The notes below the pieces were generated by a model. It worked only from the letters and a program-made list of their open reading frames with translations. It had not been told where the DNA came from and made no database searches. Made by a program: the position numbers and the translations under genes. DNA of 64,000 bases from Isoetes taiwanensis (Eukaryota; Streptophyta; Lycopodiopsida; Isoetales; Isoetaceae), in NCBI GenBank assembly GCA_021234155.1, contig JAJEKV010000036.1, forward strand, positions 6,225,079 through 6,289,078. Direction: 5' to 3'. Within the stretch, counting starts at the first letter, position 1, and each line of letters opens with the position of its first letter. Positions 47,340 to 56,463 of this stretch are shown here, in pieces.

Positions 47340-47840
47340 TAGCATTCGTTTTCGAACTTTTCTCTCTCACTTTTCGCTTCCAATTCCAGGCATTCCAGGC
47401 GCTTCCAATTTCTCGCTTTCTGCTTCCAATTTCTTCTCGGCTTCTATTTGCTTCAATCTGCTTCTCGGCTTCTATTATCTGCTTCAAACTTGGCTTCTGC
47501 TTCAATCTCGGCTTCTCGGCGTCTATCTGCTTTGAACTCGGCTTCTATCTGCTTTTTATCTGTTTTTATCTGCGCTTTCGGCTTCTACAATCTGTTTTTA
47601 TCTGTTTTTATCTGCGCTTTCGAGTTTTTCTGCTTCTACAATCTTCTGCTTTAGGGTTTTCGGCTCAAAGGTTTTTTCGGCTAAAAGGTTTCTACTCGGC
47701 TTTTACGCTTTTACGCTTTAAACTTCGGCTTCTATATGCTTTTCGGCTTCTATATGCTTTTTCGCTCAATACAAGGTTCTATACAAGGTTTGTAGGCTCT
47801 ATACAAGGTTTTCCGGTTTTTTGGCTTTTCGACTTTGAAT
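47340..47840. repeat. CT-rich cryptic repeat tract
   Basis: Imperfect copies of CTTCTATCTGCTT, TCGGCTTCTA and TTTTATCTG fill ~500 bp. The plus-strand frame is open for 205 codons only because of this bias (Phe/Leu/Ser/Arg/Cys), so I do not call a gene. Confidence 0.7.
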
Positions 47841-49059
47841 AACTTTGGTTTTTGTGTTAAAGCTTCTTTTGCTATTGCTTTTTCTCCAAATTAGCTGCTA
47901 TTGCTTTTTCTCGGCTTCTTAAGGCTTCTCGAATCACTTCTTAAGGTTTCTCGGGTTAGTATTTACTGTTATTTACATAAAGTAGTTATTTTCCATAAAG
48001 CATGTTATTTACTTTTACATGCATCAGTTCTATTTCATATCATATCGTTCTCTATCATATCATATTACTCTATCTCATTCTATTTCATATCGATCTATGA
48101 TCTTGCTCTATGATCTAGATCATAGATCATAGATCTGAGATCTTCACTAGCTCTTCCTCTATCATTTCTAAATAATGAACTAAAACAATGAACTAAATAT
48201 TGAACTAAACAAGGAGTATTATTATTATATATCTGCTCTAAGCGGCTTTATATTTTGAATTACGCATTACGCATTCGCGTGCATTACGCATTATGCATTT
48301 TGTTAGAATAATATGTTGGAATGGGAGAAATCGGCGCTTGGCGCATTTCTATTTTAGATTACGTTTTCCACTAGGTTAATCAAATGGCGCCCGGTAGCGT
48401 TTTAGTTTGGCATTTCAATTTCATACGGCTCTATACAAATCGCGCCCGGTAGCGTGTGAAATAGATCGTGCTAATTACTTTCTCTCGTTCTAGTGCCATG
48501 GATTTTTCCTTATGCATGGACGGCTGGTTCAAATACACTGGTTGGTTCTAGTTCACTGGGCGACCATCAACTCTGGACCACTGTACAAGATATTACTTGA
48601 GTGTCTTTGTTCAAAGCGTTCAAAGAGAGTTGGAGAATCCATTAGGCGGACTGTGTCGGGGGCCATGGGTACACTTCCATAGCATCTATGGACATATCGG
48701 ACTCCTCATGCTCTTAGTAAGGCTCATGCCAACAAATAAGTACAAGGATTTGATTTATAGTATCGGGGATCGATACAACACTTTGGTTTGGAGACTTCGA
48801 CATCCTCGGGGAAAGATGAGGATCTGTCATATCGAGGGTGGTTGAGGTGGGACTTCTTGGGGATTGGGCGGATGAAGTGGGCTGTCGACATATTGTAGAG
48901 ATAGAAAGAATTTGGCGCATTTTTGGAGAAGAAGAAATGTACATAACTTTTTTGGAATATGAATACAAACTTCGGCGCTGGCGCAATTTGCACTATACTT
49001 TTCTGTCATTAGTTTTTTTTTTTTATATGCAATGTCGAAAACATTGAATCTGTGATGCC
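47841..49059. other. Element interior without a recognised gene
   Basis: It contains the perfect palindrome CTATGATCTAGATCATAG near 48111-48128 and early copies of the GC-rich motif (about 48330, 48385, 48438 and 48965: TCGGCGCTGGCGC or GGCGCCCGGTAGCG). A runs-of-stop frame on the plus strand (48597-48845) is unremarkable. Confidence 0.45.
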
Positions 49060-49959
49060 CTCCCGCTAAGTATGACCAACCCCAAGAAACTACATATTTT
49101 CATTAATGTGTAGTTTCATGGGGTTGATATGACCAACTAAAGAGCATCAAAGAATACAAAGTTCACAACATCACCTTGAGATGATATGATATATTCTTTT
49201 TTTTTTGAATATCCAAATATACATACCTTTTTGAGGCGTTCTTTTGGCCATGCTACAAATGTGCCCACGCTTTCCTGTTGTATATCGCCTTTGGGATGTC
49301 TTCTTGGAAGAGCCTCATCTTCATAATTGCGGTTTAGAATAGAAATCTTACAGAAACTTGTTCCAAGAGGAACACCATGACACATAGAACTTGGATTCAA
49401 ATCTTGATTTTACACAATCCTACTCGGCTTCAAGTTTCTTTGTTAAAGATAGCATTCTTCTCCGAAAAGCGATAAAGAACGAATGCATTGTAAAAAAATA
49501 GGGCGAAAAATTGAGAACAAGAGAATGCATTGAATTCACCATAGTTCGGCGGACATCGAATGGGAATTGAAGGCGGCTCGTCGAATGGATTGAAGGCGGC
49601 TCGATCGATCGAATGGGATCGAGCGGATCTTGGGCGCTCGATAGTCGATTGTTCTTGGGGCTCGATACTAGGAATGATCTTGGGCGCTCGATAGTAGGTG
49701 GCCGATTAGGTGGTAGTAGATTGCCACATATCGTTTCTTGAAATTAATAATTAATTGTTATCTTGAAATTGCACTAAAAAGAAAAACACAATTTAAATTT
49801 GTAAATGGAGGGGACGGGGCGGTTAATTAAAGGCGGTATAAATTTAAAAGGACGCGAATTTGAATTCTGATTTGTAAATCTGACGGCCCTAGATTATGAG
49901 CGCATACATATAAGTTTAAACCAAAACCCCGATCTCTTACTATCCGCACTTGCAGTTCT
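49060..49959. repeat. Hairpin at 49077-49126 and AT/GATC-rich spacer
   Basis: CAACCCCAAGAAACTACA (49077-49094) pairs with TGTAGTTTCATGGGGTTG (49109-49126), one mismatch, flanked by TATGACCAAC on both sides. Around 49560-49690 GGCGGCTCG and GGGCGCTCGATAG words recur two or three times. No gene recognised. Confidence 0.6.
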
Positions 49960-51220
49960 ATGGCGTCTAGAGGATCGGCGCGGCGGTATTTGGTAGAGGT
50001 GGGCGACGATTCAAAGCACAAATCCCAAGCCTGGAGGCTGCTGAACAAGCAGAAAGTTTTGATCCAACAAGCGCCTCAGGTAATTGATCTGTTTTTGTTT
50101 TGTAATTGATTTCTGTGTCCCTTTTATTGTTAGGTTTCTAGGATGTTTTTCAACCAGTGTATTTTCTGTGTATGCGTGTCTCTGTGTATTGTCTACCTTT
50201 CATATTGTTTACGTGTCATTTCTACCGCTTCTACTACCTTGTTTTGTGTGTTTTTTGTTATAATCTTCTCCTTTACTCCGATATGTTTTTTGTTGGAACA
50301 ATTATCCATTTTGTATAATGTAGACCGTGTAAGTCTTTACTTCTGTATTCTCCAGTTCTTTTGACAAGTCTTTTTTGTAGCCTAGTATGTCTCTTATAAA
50401 AGAGAAGTGTCTGTAGGTCCCCTCTTAAGAACTTGGCGGCTGCGATTTATAATTATGAGTGGTTTTGGTTGTCTCGCTACTTTCCACAGGTACAATTTAT
50501 GTTTTTGAAAGTAAGGCGTCTATGAAAAGCGGCTTCGGTAGCGATTTCATTACTCACCACATGATTGTAACTTTTTGGGGATCTTCTAAAAATGTGAAAA
50601 GAAAAGCAAAGCTGCTAGAGGTCCGAGGGACATCTGCCTGAGAAAAACCAAGAACGGATGAAGATGTATCAGTTGCAGATTTGGCACACGTTGTGACCAT
50701 TGACGATACGACCGAAATAATGAAGGCTCGGGTAGAGCCTCCATGTCCAGAAGAAGATCTACCAGAGGGCTCTGAATGGTATGTGGAGATCTTCAAGACT
50801 AGCGGAAAGACAGATCTGATTTTCATGTCTAGAGTTAAGGAAACAGATCAAATGAAGAAACAAGGTATTCTGATCACATGCGAAGAACGGGGCCGATTCT
50901 TACTGTTCGTATTACTTGAAGCTGGTCGAGAGAAAAATAAAAAAGTATTGAAGAAGTTAAATTACTGCAGTGCTAGTTCCTTTAAAGAGACTGCCCTAAG
51001 AACGGATGAGGCCGCAGATAACCTCTTCAAATTTGGCTGGTCAGGTGGTGATCTATTGACACCAAAAAAAATATGTGAAGGTCTCATTTTGTGAGAAGAG
51101 CAATCATTACAAGGCCGTCGGCTAGTCCAGTACCTACAAGCTTTAAAAGAGAAGGAAGATGCAAGTTCTAGAGCCGGGGAAACACCGGACGTTCTAGGCA
51201 TTACGAGATATGACTAGTGA
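49960..51220 (+). pseudogene. Unidentified gene of the 12.1-kb element
   Basis: 49960-50079 opens with MASRGSARRYLVEVGDDSK and ends at a good donor (CTCAG/GTAATT). After a ~410-bp intron-like stretch ending TTCCACAG, the frame from 50488 reads YVFESKASMKSGFGSDFITH.., HHMIVTFWGSSKNVKRKAKL. It passes one TGA (50639) and continues as 50681-51094 (VTIDDTTEIMKARVEPPCPE, GSEWYVEIFKTSG, RGRFLLFVLLEAGREKNKKV), then beyond a TGA to LVQYLQALKEKEDASSR. Exon phases do not fit exactly, so it is damaged. I recognise no family. It is probably an accessory gene of the element or a captured host gene. Remaining plus-strand coding-like text runs on to about 51500 (KKYVDKYPPGLSFTHPIHVG). Confidence 0.4.
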
Positions 51221-51659
51221 TGATGACAAGGAGACGGTTAGAGGCCATGAGCAAACTCAAGAAATATGTCGACAAGTATCCACCGGGCCTTAGCTTCACG
51301 CATCCTATCCATGTCGGCAGGCTTTTCAGGTCCACGAAGGCTATGTTTGTCGTGAGAAGATTTGACAAGCAAAGATTTAAATGGAAATAGTCGACAAAGA
51401 TGATAGAAAACCCGGGACAGTGCCAATGCGCCGCAGATGTGGTGCCTTTTGATATGAAGGCGAAGAAGGTGTTGATATGGAATAAACTTGAAGATTTAAC
51501 GGCAACCTCGATATTCACTTCATGATAATAGATGGCCAAAGATTCGGTGGAGGCATGAGGTTTTGATCGGTCAAGCACAAAAAACCGGAAATCGGTTATT
51601 CTATAGATCAGATTCAATCGAGAATTGCCGATTCCTCGCTGGCTCCACAACAAGAAAAT

Positions 51660-52010
51660 TAGTAATTAGCGAAATCGCGCGCTCTTGAATGACATGGGAA
51701 AGACATTCCTGTACAAAAGGTATTTTATGTTCCACACATAGCGTTCCAAATGCCAGCGCGGTGGCGTTTCGCTAATCACGTATTTACAAGAAAGCGGCGC
51801 TGGGCGCGATTTTCTTCATATGGGCTGCGATTTTCTAAATCACGTGATTAGCAAAAAGCGGCGCTGGCGCTTTTATGTTGTTATTTTGTGGACGGATTTA
51901 CAAAAGCGGCGCTGGCGCGAATTCTTCATCATGAAGAAATCGGCGCCCGGTAGCGTTTTTGAATAAATCGTGATTTAAAAGCGCTGGGCGTTTTATATTG
52001 TTACTTTCCG
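51660..52010. repeat. Cluster of GC-rich palindromic motifs
   Basis: At least six copies of a GCGGCGCTGGCGC-type motif lie within 350 bp (near 51755, 51793, 51855, 51903, 51940 and 51976), mostly flanked by AAA(A) on the left and TTT on the right. Variants are GCGGCGCTGGGCGCGATTTT, GCGGCGCTGGCGCTTTT and TCGGCGCCCGGTAGCGTTTT. The surrounding DNA is AT-rich. The same motif family occurs singly elsewhere in the element but not outside it. Confidence 0.75.
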
Positions 52011-52079
52011 CGACTGTTTATTTTTTTTATCTAACGGCCCATATTTTGCAGTCGTATGTGGAGCAGTTCGCGGACAATT

Positions 52080-53820
52080 CGTAACCAATGGATCGAATAT
52101 GGAAAACCAATGCCGACCCGGACAAAGGGCAATCTAAGAGTGCGAATTCAAATTACTAGAAAGGACCAACATGCCAAACCATAATACAGGACAAGAACAA
52201 GGCCACTAGATCAAAGAAGAAAAAGGGGATGCACAAGCCGGGCAGAAGAGCAAGCGGTGCCAAAGGATGCCTGCAAGATTATTTTTTCTTCCGACCTGTA
52301 TGGGAAAAGTGGGGCAATTTTGGGGCGCCTATTCGGAAAAGAAGTTGCGGATTCAGTATGGCAGGTTTCTTCCGCAAGATACGTCTATTTTTTATATAGG
52401 TATCACAGAAATGAGAAAGGCACAAGGATTGGATGATGCGTAATTAATCTCGACATTTCTAGATAGTTGCATCGAAAGGAAGTTATCTACAAGAAAACGC
52501 GTCAGTGACAAAGCACTTGACATCTTTTCAAGATGCATGCGAATCGATAAAGAATATGAAAGTCCCGAAAAAAAATTTGTTGGTGAAGAACCGCAAAGGC
52601 TCTCGGGGAGACATGATGTTATCGAGATAGGCTTAATGCAAAAGTACAACGATCTAATGATGACATTAAGAAATATGTATTTTGGTCAAAAGATTTTGTG
52701 AAGCTGACAAAAGGCGAAGAATGTGGCAACTCTTAAGGATTCACACTAAAAGTTCGTCGACCTAAAAAGAAAAGTTGCTTTGGTGAAGAAGACGGCAGAG
52801 AGACCAGTCTCCTTTTTTCTATAAGGTGTCCACTTGGTTATAAGTGTGCCATGCCGAGGTAGGTGAAGGGCCAACCGACATCACTCTATTTGTTCTTGAT
52901 AGCCGTGGGCACGAGATGGACCATGGGATGATTCGAAAGACCTTCTTCAACACATGCGGTGGTTTGACGACCGAGATGCATTATACTATCGTGACAGTTT
53001 GCCACTCCGACATTTCCTACGCATATGCACTATGATGTCGAATGCATTAAAGTGATGAGGCAAGCAGTAATGATAGATGAAAACAAAGATAGTGAGTTTA
53101 GTACCGAAAGTAAGATCTCACATGTGCTAGTCCTTATGATAGCCATTATGGATGATAAAGAATATGAAAGACTCAAGGAAAATCAGAAGGTGAGAAGATT
53201 GCTTGGCAGTGCTATCGGCTAGATGAACCCCTATTGAAGAATGTTTTTTATGTCGAATCCAATTGCGAAGACAAAGGGAAAGGGACTGCAGATGTGGATG
53301 TGGACCTGGACGAAGAGGAAGAGGAAGAGGAAGAAGAAAACCGGGTCGACCACATCCTTAATTCACCAATCAAGTATGAGCACTTGACGGCATAAGGGAG
53401 GCTGAATAAGTACGGGTTTTTTCTTTGGCCCTTTCGAAGTTTTTCGATTGAAGCCTACCGCCCGTTAGAGTCTACGTGTTGGGAGTTTCATGTTGGAGGT
53501 TATGTTCAAGGGAAGCTCAAGCTAGCTAGCTAGGAAATGCCAAAGTGTGGTCTCGATGGTCAAGCCAAGGACTTCCTCGATATTTTTTCGAGAAAGTGCT
53601 AGAGGTGGCACCTAGGGGTCCGCTAGGTAGTGCAAAAATAAAGCTTCCAGCTCTAAGTCCGGCTTACTGCCAGATCACGGGTGCAGAGCGGGAAGAAAAT
53701 GAGAAAGCATATAGAGGGCATAAAGAAGAATATCGACAAACAAGCGGCTTAACTATGCGGCCGAGGCGTGCCTATCCTTCCAATCACATTGGAAAATCCG
53801 AATTGAAGTGGATGTAGGTA
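52080..53820 (+). pseudogene. Decayed plus-strand coding of unknown function
   Basis: Stretches of protein-like sequence alternate with stops and frameshifts. 52265-52430: FSSDLYGKSGAILGRLFGKE. 52445-52690: IERKLSTRKRVSDKALDIFS. 52844-53030: GPTDITLFVLDSRGHEMDHG. 53036-53221: KISHVLVLMIAIMDDKEYER. 53225-53395 is a Glu/Asp run (DEEEEEEEE-like). 53400-53540: YGFFLWPFRSFSIEAYRPLE. 53545-53817: basic and Glu-rich. The order suggests one or two former genes several hundred residues long. No family recognised; these could be element genes or captured host pieces. Confidence 0.35.
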
Positions 53821-54114
53821 GCATAAGCGAAGAAGACAAAATCCTAGATGATACAATGGATTCTAAAGCTCGAGTCGGGTTAGCATAAAGAGTAATGAAG
53901 TATCAACCATAGTTCAAACACTAAGTGATGTGGTCGACGCCACGCGGACCGAAGGCGGTAGAGAGTAAGCTCATCATTGCGGATGTTGAGCAGGGAACCG
54001 TAAAGGTATGTTATTCAAGCGAAATGAAAATCGGCGCCGGCCAGCGCGATTTCAATTATTCAACGAGATTGAAAATCGCGCCAAGCGATTTCAATTTTCT
54101 TTCCTTGTCTCACA

Positions 54115-54765
54115 AGTGTGTGCTTTATTATTACGGACCTACTCGGTTTCCTCCAAAATTCTGGTGTTCGATTTGAATGGAGTGCTCGCAAAACGTTACC
54201 TAAAGCACAATTTCCTTTATCATGGTATGCGTAAAACCATTTGAGACATATCTGAAATGGGTATATCCGCCCGTCAGATCGGAAGGAGATGTTAGACCAA
54301 GCTTTCTTTTTATTTAGTTGTGCAATTTGGTGCGTCGATGGAGAATAGAAATATAATGGGAAGTTTTGAGAGTAGTTCCCGAGTTACATAGAGATTGGGC
54401 ATCTGTTTGGGATCGGAGCAAATGTAAGTCATTCAATAACCCAAAGGATCCTCTGAGTAAAAAAAATATTTGTGAAATGCTTGAGCGACATGATGGATGA
54501 CTTGGGGCTGCTCGGGAGAAGGAAGACATCATTATAGTTGATGATGACGCCTTGAAGTGTTGCTTCAATCGTCCCGATCACTAAATCCACCATCCTATCA
54601 TCCCGAGGATTTTGACAAAGATGACTTCACGCTTCGTTTTGTCAAAGATCTTGCAAGAAATAGCTACAGGAAAAAGGTCGAAGAGATACAAACACTATAC
54701 CCGCAACTTAATCTGGACAGGGAAATTGACAGGGGACCTAGAGAAGATCGTTCTAGAAAGGGAAC
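54115..54765 (+). pseudogene. Captured HAD/FCP1-like (NLI-interacting) phosphatase fragment
   Basis: The plus-strand translation in three frames gives, in order, the landmarks of the plant FCP1/NIF-type HAD family. KILVFDLNGVLAKR at about 54152-54193 is motif I, with the DLNG variant seen in one plant subgroup. A degraded block (WRIE-like for the WSS motif) follows at about 54330. VVPELHRDWASVWDRSKCKS comes at about 54370-54430, DIIIVDDDALKC at about 54527-54562 (acidic motif III) and NPPSYHPEDFDKDDFTLRFV at about 54584-54643. Stops and at least two frameshifts show it is not functional. No introns remain that I can see, so capture could have been from an mRNA or by intron loss. Host relatives dephosphorylate protein serines. 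Confidence 0.65.
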
Positions 54766-54979
54766 TTTTTTTTGATATATATATATATATGTATACGGGA
54801 AATACACTTTCCAAAAGTTTTGAATATGAAATATACTTTACACCAAACTCTTTCGAATATATATTGTGTTCTTATATCAAGATTATTGGTTACGTATGCG
54901 TATTGTTCTTTTATATTACGTGTATGGTTTGCTATACTTGCAATAATTTGTATGTATATACCGGTCAATAATTTAGGTG

Positions 54980-55280
54980 TCTATAAATACGTATGCATGA
55001 AATTGGCAAACCATCGGCCGGCTTCCGCCTTCCGCTTTGTTAATATGGCACATTCTATTACGCCAGATGAACCACGCAGACCTCTCAAGAAAGTGCCGCG
55101 AGCTAGAAATAGAACTTCGGGGATCGGCTTGATGTCGTTGCTATGAATCCCGTCCGCTTCTATCCTGATCCCTTTGATGTTGTAATCCATCTTATATGGA
55201 ATCCAGAGCATGGTTTGTTCATGATCGAAAGGATCTCAGCACCGCCTGCAGCGCCTGTCGACGATGATTCGGATTAGTTT
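54980..55280 (+). other. Short coding-like piece near the element's right end
   Basis: One frame around 55125-55275 reads MNPVRFYPDPFDVVIHLIWN, then PEHGLFMIERISAPP and an acidic end, followed by a stop. This is protein-like but unidentified; preceding frames carry stops. A TATATATATATATATGTATA microsatellite lies upstream at about 54775-54796. Confidence 0.3.
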
Positions 55281-55299
55281 TTAAAGTTTATGTTCCACT

Positions 55300-55670
55300 A
55301 TAATACGTTATTTATGGGAATAAAATCGCGCCACGCGCGATTTGACCCTTGAAAATCTCTGTTCTGTAGCAACTTTCATTGTTATTTATTCGTAAAACAC
55401 TACAATTTCAATGTTTAGATTTCGTTGTCGTCGGTGATTGTACGAATTAATAAGCAATTTCCTACTTTTTATATTGCCAACATTCTTTCATAATATGGGT
55501 CATTTGGACCGAATATTTGGATGCCCTTGCATTTCAACATAAAATGCATCTTCCTAGCCCGAAAATGAACTCAGTGCAAAAGTGTGGTTAATTCAATATA
55601 ATGGTCAATAAATAGCTTATACGGCGCGATTTTGGAATAGACATAATCCCAATTTAATTGAATGATGGTT
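55300..55670. other. Right terminal region of the 12.1-kb element
   Basis: Non-coding. It has two more GC-rich palindromic motifs (AAAATCGCGCCACGCGCGAT at 55322-55341 and GGCGCGATTTTGG near 55623) and the right terminal inverted repeat ending at 55670. Confidence 0.6.
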
Positions 55671-56463
55671 GAAGTTGAAATCACTGAAATGTTGGATATT
55701 CTATACAGGGAACTAATAGGCTCCCTATTGTATGTGGCTAACTGTACACGCCCTGACATTGCATTTTCTGTGAGTTTGTTGAGCAGATATTCTAATAATC
55801 CAGGGAAGAGTCACTGAGTAGCAGCAAAAAGAGTATTGAGATTCCTCAAGGGAACACAAAATGAAGGTATTTGTTTCTCAAACAATGATTTGAAATTGCA
55901 AGCTTACTGTGATGCAGCTGGATCAAAGGAAATCAACATCAAAGTTTACATTAATTCTAGCTGGAGGTTCAGTTGCATGGAAGTCAAAAAAGAAAAATAG
56001 TGTGGCAATGTCCTCTGCTGAAGCAGAGTATGCTGCTACAACACTGGCTGCTAAGGAAATAGTATGGGCAAGGAGACTGCTCAATGAGTTAGGATTGATT
56101 CAAAGTCATCCCACTACATTGTTAAGTGATAGTTTAAGTTGCATAGCTATCACTAAAAATCCAGTAATGCATCAAAGAACCAAGCATATTGAAATTCATA
56201 TGCACTTTATCAGGGAGCAGGTTGCTAAAAAGGTTATCTCAGTTGAATATGTGAGCACACAAGAACAGATTGTAGACATTTTAACCAAAGCTTTACCTCA
56301 AATTAAGTTTGACAAGTTCAGACTTATGCTGGGAATACAGAAAAAAGATGAGTTGTTATATCAGACAAATTATATCAGAGTTGTTCAGGATCATGATATG
56401 AAGGAGGAGCTATATCAGACAAGTTATATCAGAAATGTTCAGAATCATGACATGAAGGAGGAG
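55671..56463 (+). pseudogene. Copia RT end and RNase H
   Basis: After the transposon the RT text resumes (MLDILYRELIGSLLYVANCT.., SVSLLSRYSNN), passes a TGA, and goes into RNase H: KLQAYCDAAGS (first Asp) with a small deletion and frame change. The frame 55909-56550 follows with RKSTSKFTLILAGGSVAWKS, SSAEAEYAATTLAAKE (Glu), LLSDSLSCIAITKNPVMHQR and RTKHIEIHMHFIREQV. The C-terminus carries an imperfect YQT.YIR.VQ.HDMKEE repeat. The purine-rich GAAGGAGGAG just before the LTR is the polypurine tract. RNase H removes the RNA strand during reverse transcription. Confidence 0.9.

Larger units (their letters stand above)
43568..55670. mobile_element. 12.1-kb DNA transposon with long TIRs and 4-bp target duplication (Sola-like?)
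   Basis: The ends are near-perfect inverted repeats. AACCATCATTCAATTAAATT at 43568 continues GGGATTATGTCT, and the exact complement ends at 55670 (32 bp without mismatch, then weaker similarity). Flanking GAAG is duplicated (43564-43567 and 55671-55674), as shown by the uninterrupted copy of the same RT text at 42864-42867. The left part encodes a decayed DDE-type transposase on the minus strand. The right part holds unidentified and captured coding on the plus strand, plus many GC-rich palindromic motifs. A 4-bp duplication of the form G-purine-H-N is, as I recall, typical of Sola2 elements; the family call is therefore tentative. Confidence 0.8.

Noticed and set aside
47225-47842. 205-codon plus-strand open frame
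   Set aside because: It consists of cryptic CT-rich repeats; the product has no domain and no start or codon bias beyond the repeat.
51201-51653. 150-codon minus-strand open frame
   Set aside because: It lies opposite plus-strand text that reads as better protein (KKYVDKYPPGLSFTHPIHVG) and has no recognisable domain.
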